DNA from: Streptomyces corallincola
GTDB taxonomy: Bacteria > Actinomycetota > Actinomycetes > Streptomycetales > Streptomycetaceae
Reading direction: 5' to 3'
Length of the DNA: 64,000 bases
NCBI RefSeq assembly: GCF_019104725.1
Contig: NZ_JAHRXF010000002.1
Coordinates: forward strand, 124,001 to 188,000
The notes beneath the pieces were generated by a model. The model saw nothing but the letters and a program-made list of their open reading frames with translations. It was not told the origin of the DNA and did not search any database. The position numbers were made by a program, and so were the translations under genes. Positions 55,773 through 64,000 of this stretch are shown here, piece after piece. Every line of letters starts with the position of its first letter. The first letter of the stretch is position 1.

Positions 55773-56701
55773 GCCGTGACCTTCCTGCTGGAGAAGGTCG
55801 TCAGATGCGCCCTGACCTTCTGCCACGGGGTCGGCGGCAGGCTCCGGCTGGAGCCGCGGGCGTAGTACCGCTCGACGTAATACTGGCCCACGCTCAGCAC
55901 CGAGGTCATGATCAGGTACCAGGCGGCGGCGAGGAAGTACATCTCCACCGGGGCACCGGAGTTCTGCCCGATGTCCTGGGCGTAGCGGAACAGTTCGGGG
56001 TACTGGACGACCGACACCAGGGAGGTCGTCTTCAGCATGTTGATGACCTCGTTGCCGGTGGGCGGCACGATCACCCGCATGGCCTGCGGGATGACGATCC
56101 GGCGCAGCGTCTTCCCGTGGCTCATGCCGAGCGCGTGCGCGGCCTCCGTCTGGCCCTCGTCCACCGCGAGCAGACCGGCGCGGCAGATCTCCGCCATGTA
56201 CGCGGCCTCGTTGAGACCCAGGCCGAGCAGCGCCGTCAGGAGCGGGGTCATGAAGTCCGACCACTCGTCCTTGTAGAGTGGCCCGAGGTTGATGTACTGG
56301 AAGACCAGGCCCAGGTTGAACCAGACGACGAGCTGGACCAGGACCGGGGTGCCCCGGAAGAACCAGATGTAGAACCAGGCGATCGAGGAGGTCACCGGGT
56401 TCTTCGACAGCCGCATCACCGCGAGGACGATGCCGCCCACGATGCCGATCACCATCGACAGGACCGTCAGCAGCAGGGTCTTGCCGACGCCGGTGAGGAT
56501 GCGGTGGTCGAAGAAGTAGTCCGGTACGGCACCCCAGTTGATCTTGCCCTGGCTGAACGCGTACACGATCGCGGCGAGCAGGGCGAGGGCGACCACGGCG
56601 GACACGTACCGCCCGTAGTGCCGTACCGGAATGGCCTTGACGGCCTCCGGACCGGCCGGGGGAGTGCCCGGCGTCCCGGCCGCCTTGTCGGTGTCAGTCA
56701 C
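55769..56701 (-). CDS. Polar amino-acid ABC importer, permease subunit
   Basis: This encodes 310 residues. After a roughly 30-residue cytoplasmic leader there are about five membrane helices and the EAA-type loop [20 protein letters not shown]. The HisMQ-like sequence [20 protein letters not shown] contacts the ATPase. Only one permease gene is present, so it probably works as a homodimer. GTG 56701 begins 30 bases after the binding-protein stop. Confidence 0.93.
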   Translation of the reverse strand: MTDTDKAAGTPGTPPAGPEAVKAIPVRHYGRYVSAVVALALLAAIVYAFSQGKINWGAVPDYFFDHRILTGVGKTLLLTVLSMVIGIVGGIVLAVMRLSKNPVTSSIAWFYIWFFRGTPVLVQLVVWFNLGLVFQYINLGPLYKDEWSDFMTPLLTALLGLGLNEAAYMAEICRAGLLAVDEGQTEAAHALGMSHGKTLRRIVIPQAMRVIVPPTGNEVINMLKTTSLVSVVQYPELFRYAQDIGQNSGAPVEMYFLAAAWYLIMTSVLSVGQYYVERYYARGSSRSLPPTPWQKVRAHLTTFSSRKVTA

Positions 56702-56731
56702 AGATACCGCCTCTCGTGGCCGTCGCGCGGA

Positions 56732-57676
56732 TCACTTGCCGCCGTTGACCACGGAGCTCTGGACGGCGCCGTCCTGGGCGCCCCACTTCTTCAGGATCTT
56801 CGCGTACTCGCCGTTCTTGATCACGGCGTTCATCGCGGCCTGGACCGCGTCCCGCAACTGGGTGTCGTCCTTGGCGACCGCGATGCCGTACGGCGCGGCC
56901 TCGACCTGGTCGCCGACGATCTGGAAGTCCTTGCCGCCGCCGGAGGTCTTGACCGCCCAGGCGGCCACCGGGAAGTCGGAGGACGCCGCGTTCACGCCGC
57001 CGGAGCGGAGCCGGGTCTGGGACTGCTGGTCGTCGTCGAACGCCTCGATGGCGAGCTTCTTGCCCGCCGGACACTTCTTGGCCTCGGCCTTGGCCAGGTC
57101 CTGCGAGACGGTGCCGCGCTCGACGGCGATCTTCTTGCCGCACAGGTCGCTCCAGGACGTGATGCCCTGGGTGTCGCCCTTGCGCGTGTAGATCGAGACG
57201 CCCGCGGTGAGGTAGTCCACGAAGTCCACGCCCTCGCCGACCTTCTTGCCGGTGTCCGGGTCCACGCCGTCCTGGCGGTTCTTGTTGTCCGTCATGGCCG
57301 ACATGGCGATGTCGTAGCGGCCGGAGCGCAGGCCGGTGAGGAGCGAGTCGAAGGTGCCGTTCTCGAAGGTGAGCTTCACGCCGAGCTGCTTGCCCAGGGC
57401 GGCGGCGAGGTCCGGGTCCAGGCCGACGATCTTGCCGGAGGCGTCCTTGAACTCCACCGGGGCGTACGCGATGTCCGAGCCGACCATGATCTCGCCCTTG
57501 TCGCGGATCTCCTTCGGCAGCTTCGACGCGAGCGGCGCGCTGTCGGCCGTGGCGGAACCGGAGTCCTTCTTGGTCTGGTCACCGCAGCCCGTGAGCAGCA
57601 GGGCGCCCGCGACCGCGACGGCACCCACCGCGGCGATCCGGGAGCGGGCGGTCGAACGGGTGAGGCTTGCGGTCAT
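56732..57676 (-). CDS. Amino-acid ABC importer, substrate-binding lipoprotein
   Basis: The 314-residue precursor has a lipoprotein signal with lipobox LLTGC, so Cys31 is lipidated. The mature part is an SBP_bac_3 protein (EIMVGSDIAYAPVEFKDA, GLRSGRYDIAMSAMTDN, VERGTVSQDLA). The binding-site Arg and Asp pattern fits amino-acid ligands, but specificity is uncertain. It leads the three-gene operon. ATG 57676. Confidence 0.94.
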   Translation of the reverse strand: MTASLTRSTARSRIAAVGAVAVAGALLLTGCGDQTKKDSGSATADSAPLASKLPKEIRDKGEIMVGSDIAYAPVEFKDASGKIVGLDPDLAAALGKQLGVKLTFENGTFDSLLTGLRSGRYDIAMSAMTDNKNRQDGVDPDTGKKVGEGVDFVDYLTAGVSIYTRKGDTQGITSWSDLCGKKIAVERGTVSQDLAKAEAKKCPAGKKLAIEAFDDDQQSQTRLRSGGVNAASSDFPVAAWAVKTSGGGKDFQIVGDQVEAAPYGIAVAKDDTQLRDAVQAAMNAVIKNGEYAKILKKWGAQDGAVQSSVVNGGK

Positions 57677-58182
57677 CGTGGTCCTCCGGCGGATGGGTGG
57701 CGGTGCCGACGGGCAGTGGGAAACACACACCTTCGGGTGGTCCCGACCTCGTGGGTTTACGGCATCTTGCCATTCGGACGGCGCGGTCCAGGGGGCCTGC
57801 GATATCAAAATCGCATAACAGGTGGCCTGCTCCGGCTCCGCCGCGCGACGCGCCCGACCTCCGCCGCACGAGCCGCCGGACCCCCTCCCCGCGACCCTCG
57901 GGCCTCCTCCCCGCGACCTGCCCGAAGTCACCGCGTCAGCCCGGCGTCATCGGAGTGTGGCGTTCTGGTAGCCCGATGTGACCTTGCGCCCATTCGACTC
58001 GTCGTGAACGCCGTCCGTCCGGTAAGAAGGTTCTTCACACCCCTCATCCGGGGCTCAGGGCGCGTGTGCGGCGCGCCCGTCGCGTCCGGCCCGTCGTATC
58101 AACCGGGCCGCCCGCGGTGCCCGCCCACCCCTCACCAGGAGTGGTCAACCCTCAAACCATGCATACCTAAGGGGTACACACA
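57677..58182. promoter_or_regulatory. Divergent region, ABC operon and malic enzyme
   Basis: This 506-bp gap has no supported gene. It holds an inverted repeat TGCGAT-ATCAAA-ATCGCA (57798-57815), unusually A/T-rich for this genome and about 125 bp from the binding-protein start, which may be an operator. The malic enzyme side carries AAGGGG (58169-58174) eight bases before GTG 58183. Confidence 0.5.
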
Positions 58183-59403
<1,221 letters not shown>

Positions 59404-59432
59404 GGCCGGGCGCGTGTGAGCGCGGTACGAGC

Positions 59433-59468
59433 CGAAGGGGTCCCGTCCGGGAGGGCGGGGCCCCTTCG
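59433..59468 (+). terminator. Malic enzyme terminator hairpin
   Basis: Arms 59433-59444 and 59457-59468 (CGAAGGGGTCCC and its complement, one mismatch) lie 30 bases after the stop codon. There is no T-run. Confidence 0.65.
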
Positions 59469-59482
59469 ACGTACGGGCGGCA

Positions 59483-59556
59483 GGTGCCGTACGTGCCGTG
59501 CGTGCCGTGCCTGCCGGGAGTGCGTGCCGTGCGTGCCGTGCCGTGCCGTGCCGTGC
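59483..59556. repeat. GTGCC/CGTGC simple-sequence repeat tract
   Basis: About 74 bases are built almost only from GTGCC, GTGCCGT and GTGCGT units, including four consecutive GTGCC units from 59536. It is intergenic and would be prone to slippage. Confidence 0.8.
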
Positions 59557-59688
59557 GGGGCGGGGCGTTCGGCCGGGTGCGGACCCGTGGGGTACGTCTC
59601 TTAGGGGCGCGGCCCGTTCGCGGCAAGAGGGTGTGTCTCACAGGTGCGCCTGGTTCCGTCCGCCGGAGCGCGCCCCTAGGGTCGAGCC

Positions 59689-60654
59689 ATGTTCGCCGTC
59701 TACGCCGCCCGAATCGACCGCGACCAGCCGCTCACCGGACTGGAGTCGGGGGAGCGCCCCGCTCCCGAGGCCCGCCCCGGCTGGAGCACCGTCGAGGTCC
59801 GTGCCGCCTCCCTCAACCACCACGACCTCTGGTCCCTGCGGGGTGTCGGCCTGCCGGAGGAGCGGCTGCCGATGATCCTCGGCTGTGACGCCGCCGGGAT
59901 CGACGCGGACGGCAACGAGGTCGTCCTGCACTCCGTCATCGGCCAGAGCGGGCACGGTGTCGGCCCGCGCGAGCCGCGCTCCATCCTCACCGAGCGCTAT
60001 CCGGGCACCTTCGCCGAGCGGGTCGCCGTGCCGACCTGGAACATCCTGCCCAAGCCGAAGGAACTGTCCTTCGCCGAGGCCGCCTGTCTGCCGACGGCCT
60101 GGCTGACCGCGTACCGGATGCTGTTCACCAACGCCGGGGTACGGCCCGGGGATTCGGTCCTGGTGCAGGGTGCGGGCGGCGGGGTCGCCACGGCCGCGAT
60201 CGTGCTCGGCAAGGCGGCGGGGCTGCGGGTCTTCGCCACCAGCCGGGACGAGGCGAAGCGGAAGCGGGCGGTGGAACTCGGCGCGGTGGAGGCCGTGGAG
60301 CCCGGTGCCCGGCTGCCGCAGCGGGTGGACGCCGTCATCGAGACGGTCGGCGCGGCCACCTGGTCCCACTCGGTGAAGTCGCTGCGGCCCGGCGGCACCC
60401 TCGTCATCTCCGGTGCCACCAGCGGGGACCGGCCCTCGCACGCCGAACTGACCCGGATCTTCTTCCTGGAGCTGAAGATCGTCGGCTCCACGATGGGCAC
60501 CAAGGACGAACTGGAGGACCTGCTCTCCTTCTGCGCCGTCACCGGTGTACGGCCCGTCATCGACGAGGAGCTGCCCCTGGACCGGGCCCGCGAGGGCTTC
60601 GAACGCCTGGCGTCCGGTGAGCAGTTCGGGAAGATCGTGCTCACCACGTCCTGA
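59689..60654 (+). CDS. Zinc-binding/quinone oxidoreductase-type MDR dehydrogenase
   Basis: The 321-residue MDR protein has LNHHDLWSLRG, the GCDAAGID catalytic-domain strand and the Rossmann loop VLVQGAGGGVATAAIVLGKA (about residues 158-177). The structural zinc Cys cluster is missing and the catalytic Cys pattern is incomplete. A zinc-free NADPH quinone-oxidoreductase-like enzyme is therefore more likely than an alcohol dehydrogenase. ATG 59689. A duplicated operator and the HTH gene follow on the same strand. Confidence 0.88.
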   Translation: MFAVYAARIDRDQPLTGLESGERPAPEARPGWSTVEVRAASLNHHDLWSLRGVGLPEERLPMILGCDAAGIDADGNEVVLHSVIGQSGHGVGPREPRSILTERYPGTFAERVAVPTWNILPKPKELSFAEAACLPTAWLTAYRMLFTNAGVRPGDSVLVQGAGGGVATAAIVLGKAAGLRVFATSRDEAKRKRAVELGAVEAVEPGARLPQRVDAVIETVGAATWSHSVKSLRPGGTLVISGATSGDRPSHAELTRIFFLELKIVGSTMGTKDELEDLLSFCAVTGVRPVIDEELPLDRAREGFERLASGEQFGKIVLTTS

Positions 60655-60667
60655 GCGGGACGGCATG

Positions 60668-60710
60668 TCAACCCACGTTGACGGCGACGGTTTGTCAATG
60701 TACGTTGACA
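60668..60710. promoter_or_regulatory. Duplicated inverted-repeat operator
   Basis: Two TCAA(C/T)-N4-GTTGA elements stand at 60668-60681 and 60695-60708. The second extends to a perfect TGTCAA-N6-TTGACA at 60693-60710. Their centres are 27 bp apart. They lie directly before the HTH gene start at 60713, so autoregulation is likely. Confidence 0.72.
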
Positions 60711-60712
60711 CC

Positions 60713-60922
60713 ATGACCGAGGCAACGGATCTCGCCCAGCGTGCCGGTGACCGTGACCCCCGTGTCGGGCTGCGTGCCGTCGCCGCGCTCCGCAAGCTGC
60801 TGGAGCAGCTGGAGGCGGTACAGGTGCGCGGCGCGCGCGATCAGGGGTGGTCGTGGCAGGAGATCGCCGCGGAACTGGGCGTCAGCAGGCAGGCCGTGCA
60901 CAAGAAGTACGGGAGGCAGTGA
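60713..60922 (+). CDS. Small helix-turn-helix protein
   Basis: The 69-residue protein has a helical N-terminus (LRAVAALRKLLEQLEAVQVR) and a C-terminal HTH (WSWQEIAAELGVSRQAVHKK). Its stop overlaps the next ATG by one base (TGATG), so it is coupled to the Clp-N gene. Two palindromes sit just upstream. No wing or ligand domain is visible. The start at 60713 lies only two bases after the second palindrome, so a bound repressor would also cover the translation start region. A likely autorepressor. Confidence 0.87.
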   Translation: MTEATDLAQRAGDRDPRVGLRAVAALRKLLEQLEAVQVRGARDQGWSWQEIAAELGVSRQAVHKKYGRQ

Positions 60923-61485
60923 TGTTCGAACGCTTCACCAGGGACGCTCGCTACGTCGTACGGGGCGCCGTCGAGCACGCGGAGCGCGAGGGAACGCGGT
61001 CGATCACCGCCGAACACCTCCTCCTCGCCCTGCTCGACCGCCGGGCGAGCCGCGCCTCCTTCGCGCTGGGCGCTCTCGGCGTCCGGGGCCGCGAGGACTC
61101 CGTGCGCGAGGCGCTGGCACACTCCCGGCGCCGCGCGGGGCTCTCCCGTGCCGAGGCCGACGCGCTCGCCGGACTGGGCATCGACATCACCGAGATCGTC
61201 TCGCGCGTCGAGGAGACGCACGGCACCGGCGCCCTCTCCGGCGAGAAACGCTCCACCACCGGGTGGTCGGGACGGCGCCCCTTCGACCCGAGCGCCAAGG
61301 AGACACTCCAGGGCGCCCTCCGCACCGCCGTCCTCCACCAGGACCGGCACATCGGGGACGAACACCTGCTCCTCGCCCTCACCGTCCGCCCCGGCGTCCC
61401 CGCCGAGGTCCTGGCCGACCACGGCGTCACACACGAGTCCCTGCTCCGGGTCCTCTACGGAGAGGGCTCGGCACAGGCGGGCTGA
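60922..61485 (+). CDS. Clp N-terminal-domain protein without ATPase
   Basis: The 187-residue protein has two Clp_N repeats: residues 1-75 (FERFTRDARYVVRGAVEHAE, ITAEHLLLALLDR) and about 118-180 (AKETLQGALRTAVLHQDRHI, EHLLLALTVRPG). AAA+ modules are absent. Such free-standing domains can act as adaptors or decoys for ClpC-type unfoldases. It is translationally coupled to the HTH protein and probably forms its operon partner. ATG 60922 is preceded by GGGAGG. Confidence 0.88.
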   Translation: MFERFTRDARYVVRGAVEHAEREGTRSITAEHLLLALLDRRASRASFALGALGVRGREDSVREALAHSRRRAGLSRAEADALAGLGIDITEIVSRVEETHGTGALSGEKRSTTGWSGRRPFDPSAKETLQGALRTAVLHQDRHIGDEHLLLALTVRPGVPAEVLADHGVTHESLLRVLYGEGSAQAG

Positions 61486-61558
61486 GCGGCGCCTGCCGGT
61501 GGGTGGGTGGAGGTGGCGGTGGGAGACGCCGACGGGCGTGGCGGGGCCGAAGCCTCCG

Positions 61559-62128
61559 TCAGAGAGCCTTCGCCTTCGCCTTGGCCCTCTCCTCCGCCTT
61601 CGCCGCCTGCCTGCGCCGCGCGGCGGCCTCCCGCTTGCGGCGCGCCGTGGCGAGGGCGCCCGCGACGGCGGTCCGCGTCGCGCGGAGGGGCAGCGAGACC
61701 AGCAACAGCACGAACGCGAACAGGGAGAGGGAGGCCGCGCCGACCGTGGCGTACTTGTCCACGGCGGTGTACCGGTCGTCGCCGGTGCGGGTCACCGGGA
61801 AGCCCTTGCCGACCTCGGGGTGCGGATTGCCGTCGGTGACGGCGTGCGGGTCGGTCAGGGTGCCGTCGTCGGAACGGTAGCTGCCCTTGCACAGCCACGA
61901 GGGGGAGTCGGACGGACCGTCCTCGGTGCAGGGGGCGGTGACCGTGAAGGTGCCGCGCTGCCCCACCGTGCCCAGGGACCGCAACAGTCCGGAGACGCCC
62001 AAGACCAACGCGGCCAGCAGACACGCGATCCACACGGCGCGGCCGATCCTTCCCCAGACGCGCCGGGCGCGTGAGCGGGGCGGTGGTGTGTACGCGCGGG
62101 GCCCGGCGTTCCGGTCGTGCCCTCGCAT
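61559..62128 (-). CDS. Two-helix membrane protein of unknown function
   Basis: The 189-residue protein has a basic N-terminus, a membrane helix at about residues 30-52 (AVWIACLLAALVLGVSGLL), an exported loop of about 80 residues with one Cys pair (APCTEDGPSDSPSWLCKG), a second helix (SLSLFAFVLLLVSLPL), and a very Lys/Arg/Ala-rich cytoplasmic tail (EERAKAKAKAL). ATG 62128. The family was not recognised. It is convergent with the Clp-N gene. The 257 bp upstream (62129-62385) hold no gene I can support. Confidence 0.75.
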   Translation of the reverse strand: MRGHDRNAGPRAYTPPPRSRARRVWGRIGRAVWIACLLAALVLGVSGLLRSLGTVGQRGTFTVTAPCTEDGPSDSPSWLCKGSYRSDDGTLTDPHAVTDGNPHPEVGKGFPVTRTGDDRYTAVDKYATVGAASLSLFAFVLLLVSLPLRATRTAVAGALATARRKREAAARRRQAAKAEERAKAKAKAL

Positions 62129-62385
62129 CCGGTTTCGCCTGCGCTTGCGTGTGGGTTTGGGCGGGCGGTGGGGCGGGGCCACACGGTCCTCCGGTGAGGT
62201 GCCCGCCGGACAGACCGTGCGGGGGCGCGGACATCGCGCCCCCCATCTGTACACCCTGAGGGGCCGTGGGCGATATCCCGCCGGGAGCGGAGCACACCGG
62301 CCGGTGGCCGAGACCCGCTCGCGCACAGCGTCCCGGCCCCTCACCGGGGCACCGCCCCTCGCTACGGCGCCTCTCCTCATCTCCC

Positions 62386-63438
62386 TTACGGGCGCCGCGC
62401 GTTCAGCAGGGCGCCGATTCTGGCCGCTGCTTCCGACAGGGCGTCGCGCGCCGTGGTGAGCTGCTCGGGGGTGACACCGTGGTCGCGGGCCGCGTCGCGG
62501 ATGTCGTCCCGGAAGCGGTCCAGCAGGCGGTCCAGGTCGCGGACCGGGTCGCCGCTGCCCTCCGCGTGCGCCCACTCGGGGGCGTACTCCGCCGGGAAGT
62601 CGTCCTTGGTGGTGGAGAAGACCGGGCCCCCGGCAGGGTAGGCGTCCGGTGCCTTCGGGGGGCGCCCGGTGCTCCGGTCCTTGCCGAACTCCTTCCCGAA
62701 GTCCCCGAACTCCTTGGCCAGTTCGGCCAGGCCCTCGCGGACGCCGGTCGGCCAGTCGCCCCGGCTGAAGTGGGTCTGGACGCGGTCCTGCACCCGGCGG
62801 GCGACGCGCTGCATCTCCTCCTGGGCCTGCGCCCGCGCCCGTGCCTGCGCCTCCTGGGCCTGGTTGCGGGCGCGCTGTGCCTCCTCGCGGGCGCGGCGGC
62901 TCTCGTCCTTGGCGCGGCGGGCCTGCTCCTTCCACTCCTGCCGGACCCGGCGCATCTCCTCCTTGGTCGCGCGCCACGCCTCCCGGTCGTCCGGGGTGCC
63001 GGACTCGCCGCCGGTGCCCGCCTCCGTGCCGGTGCCACCCGTGGTGTCCCGGTGGGCTCCGGAGGTCGCCGCGCGCACCTCGCGCCGCAGATCACCGGCC
63101 GCGCCGCGCACGTCCGCCCGGATCTCGGCGGCGAGTTCGGCCACCGACTCCCGGATCTCCAGCTCCAGATCGGCCAGTTCACCGCTGCGGTCCGCCAACT
63201 CGGCCCGGCCCGCGTCCGTGATGGCGTACACCTTCCGGCCGCCCTCGGTGGTGTGCGTGACCAGGCCCTCGGCCTCCAGCTTGGCGAGCCTGGGGTACAC
63301 CGTGCCCGCCGAGGGGGCGTAGAGGCCCTGGAAGCGCTCCTCCAGCAGCCGGATCACCTCGTAGCCGTGACGCGGGGCCTCGTCGAGCAGCTTGAGCAGG
63401 TAGAGGCGGAGGCGGCCGTGGGCGAAGACGGGAGGCAT
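62386..63438 (-). CDS. PadR-family regulator with long coiled-coil extension
   Basis: The 350-residue protein begins with a PadR winged helix (about 1-85: FAHGRLRLYLLKLLDEAPRH, GTVYPRLAKLEAEGLV). Then come about 260 residues rich in Arg, Glu, Ala and Gln (WKEQARRAKDESRRAREEAQ) that should form a long coiled coil, and a helical C-terminus. PadR proteins are normally 110-200 residues, so the extension is unusual. ATG 63438 lies one base after the stop of the DUF4097 gene, so they form an operon. It probably regulates a membrane or envelope stress gene. Confidence 0.87.
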   Translation of the reverse strand: MPPVFAHGRLRLYLLKLLDEAPRHGYEVIRLLEERFQGLYAPSAGTVYPRLAKLEAEGLVTHTTEGGRKVYAITDAGRAELADRSGELADLELEIRESVAELAAEIRADVRGAAGDLRREVRAATSGAHRDTTGGTGTEAGTGGESGTPDDREAWRATKEEMRRVRQEWKEQARRAKDESRRAREEAQRARNQAQEAQARARAQAQEEMQRVARRVQDRVQTHFSRGDWPTGVREGLAELAKEFGDFGKEFGKDRSTGRPPKAPDAYPAGGPVFSTTKDDFPAEYAPEWAHAEGSGDPVRDLDRLLDRFRDDIRDAARDHGVTPEQLTTARDALSEAAARIGALLNARRP

Positions 63439-63439
63439 G

Positions 63440-64000
63440 TCAGAGCACCTTCTTGTCGGTGGAGCCGTCGGCCGGGGCGTCCGCGGAGCCCGGACCGGAA
63501 ACGGAATTGTCCCCCGGACCGGCGACCGGCGGCCCGCTCTCCTGCCCGCCGTCGCCGTCGCCGTCCCGGCCGTTGACCGTGTCGCCGTCGCCGTGGCCGA
63601 AACCGCCGTCGCCGTCCTCGTCCTCGCCCGGCGGGCGGCGCAGCAGGGCGATCGAGCCGGAGACCGTCGTGGCCCGCAGTCTGCCGTTGCCCGCACCGAG
63701 GCGGCCGGTGATCTTGTGGGCGCCCCACTGGCCGTGCACCCGAAGGTCCTCGAAGGCGCTGGAGACCGTGCCGCTCGCGGTGTTGGCCTCGACCTCCGCG
63801 TCCGCCGGGTGCGGCAGCCGGATCGCTATCTCCCCGGAGACGCTGGTCAGCCGCACATCGGTCGGCCCGTCCGGGTCCAGGTCGATGATCATCGAGCCGC
63901 TCACGGTGTCCGCCCGCACGGCCGACCCGGCACCCTCCACCACCGTCAGGTCACCGGAGACCGAGTTGAACCGCAGGTCCCCCGTGACGGCCTGCGCCTC
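63440..64000 (-). CDS. DUF4097/adhesin-like beta-strand protein (partial, 5' end outside window)
   Basis: The frame is open to the right window edge, with 186 codons visible. The sequence shows beta-helix-like repeats of the form V(S/T)GxxxV, such as FNSVSGDLTVVEG, ADTVSGSMIIDLD, TSVSGEIAIRLP and TTVSGSIALLRR. These are typical of DUF4097. A Gly/Asp-rich stretch (DEDGDGGFGHGDGDTVN) follows towards the C-terminus. Stop codon and PadR start are one base apart. DUF4097-PadR pairs are common in actinobacteria, and the start must lie beyond 64000. Confidence 0.88.
   Translation of the reverse strand, partial: EAQAVTGDLRFNSVSGDLTVVEGAGSAVRADTVSGSMIIDLDPDGPTDVRLTSVSGEIAIRLPHPADAEVEANTASGTVSSAFEDLRVHGQWGAHKITGRLGAGNGRLRATTVSGSIALLRRPPGEDEDGDGGFGHGDGDTVNGRDGDGDGGQESGPPVAGPGDNSVSGPGSADAPADGSTDKKVL

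Noticed and set aside
59483..59556. Possible CRISPR-like array
   Set aside because: Units are only 5-9 bases with no unique spacers and no cas genes nearby; it is a simple-sequence tract.

Overview
The window is very GC-rich, gene-dense DNA typical of a Streptomyces chromosome. Third codon positions are almost always G or C, GTG and leaderless starts are common, and there are WhiB, SigR/RsrA, DasR, EshA, Ni-superoxide dismutase (SodN/SodX) and epi-isozizaene synthase/CYP170 genes. From memory, the gene order follows the conserved chromosomal core around SCO52xx of S. coelicolor. I see no insertion sequence, integrase, prophage or CRISPR array. All calls come from reading the sequence; no database search was run.

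Layout. 1-8.5 kb: a DUF2342 zincin-like gene (cut by the window edge), an atypical SDR, moaE, a tiny membrane protein, a PDZ-Lon (S16) protease, a PPA1309-type protein and a large UPF0182 membrane protein. 8.5-10.9 kb: two identical initiator tRNA-fMet genes flank a Sel1/TPR-repeat gene. 10.9-19 kb: a Fur/PerR-type regulator divergent from a catalase with a 7-1-7 operator inside the promoter, a CBS protein, hisN, a TetR regulator facing a Gdx/SugE-like exporter, aroA-rsgA and an M50-like peptidase. 19-26.9 kb: an SRAP (HMCES/YedK) gene with a hydrolase, the thiol-stress pair sigR-rsrA with a sigma-R promoter, a tandem pair of membrane HD proteins, a TPR protein and peptide deformylase. 27-29.6 kb: the albaflavenone pair (epi-isozizaene synthase and CYP170A). 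29.6-34.3 kb: class Ia ribonucleotide reductase nrdAB with tandem NrdR boxes and a cobalamin riboswitch, followed by what looks like a 5'-truncated nrdS. 34.3-38.4 kb: a monocarboxylate permease pair, then dasR and nagB with three dre sites.

38.6-44.7 kb: a PdtaS-like kinase, wblE, a lipid kinase, and the prsH-sigH stress module. 44.7-48 kb: a Na+/H+ antiporter, an ACC-deaminase-like PLP enzyme and an amidase. 48.3-51 kb: eshA, now understood as a family 2B encapsulin shell carrying a cyclic-nucleotide-binding domain, followed by a polyprenyl diphosphate synthase with a repetitive, probably disordered N-terminus. This is the likeliest compartment-type system in the window. 51-54.9 kb: small metabolic and regulatory genes and sodN divergent from sodX. 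55-57.7 kb: a polar amino-acid ABC importer. 58-64 kb: malic enzyme, an MDR-type reductase, a small HTH protein coupled to a Clp-N-domain protein behind a duplicated operator, and a PadR-DUF4097 pair cut by the right edge.

Many genes are linked by stress physiology: peroxide (CatR/catalase), thiol oxidation (SigR/RsrA), osmotic or general stress (PrsH/SigH) and superoxide (SodN/SodX). Others link development and nutrition (DasR/NagB, WblE, EshA). Operons are tight, with several ATGA, GTGA and TGATG overlaps. Many gene ends carry strong GC-rich hairpins, most without a T-tract.
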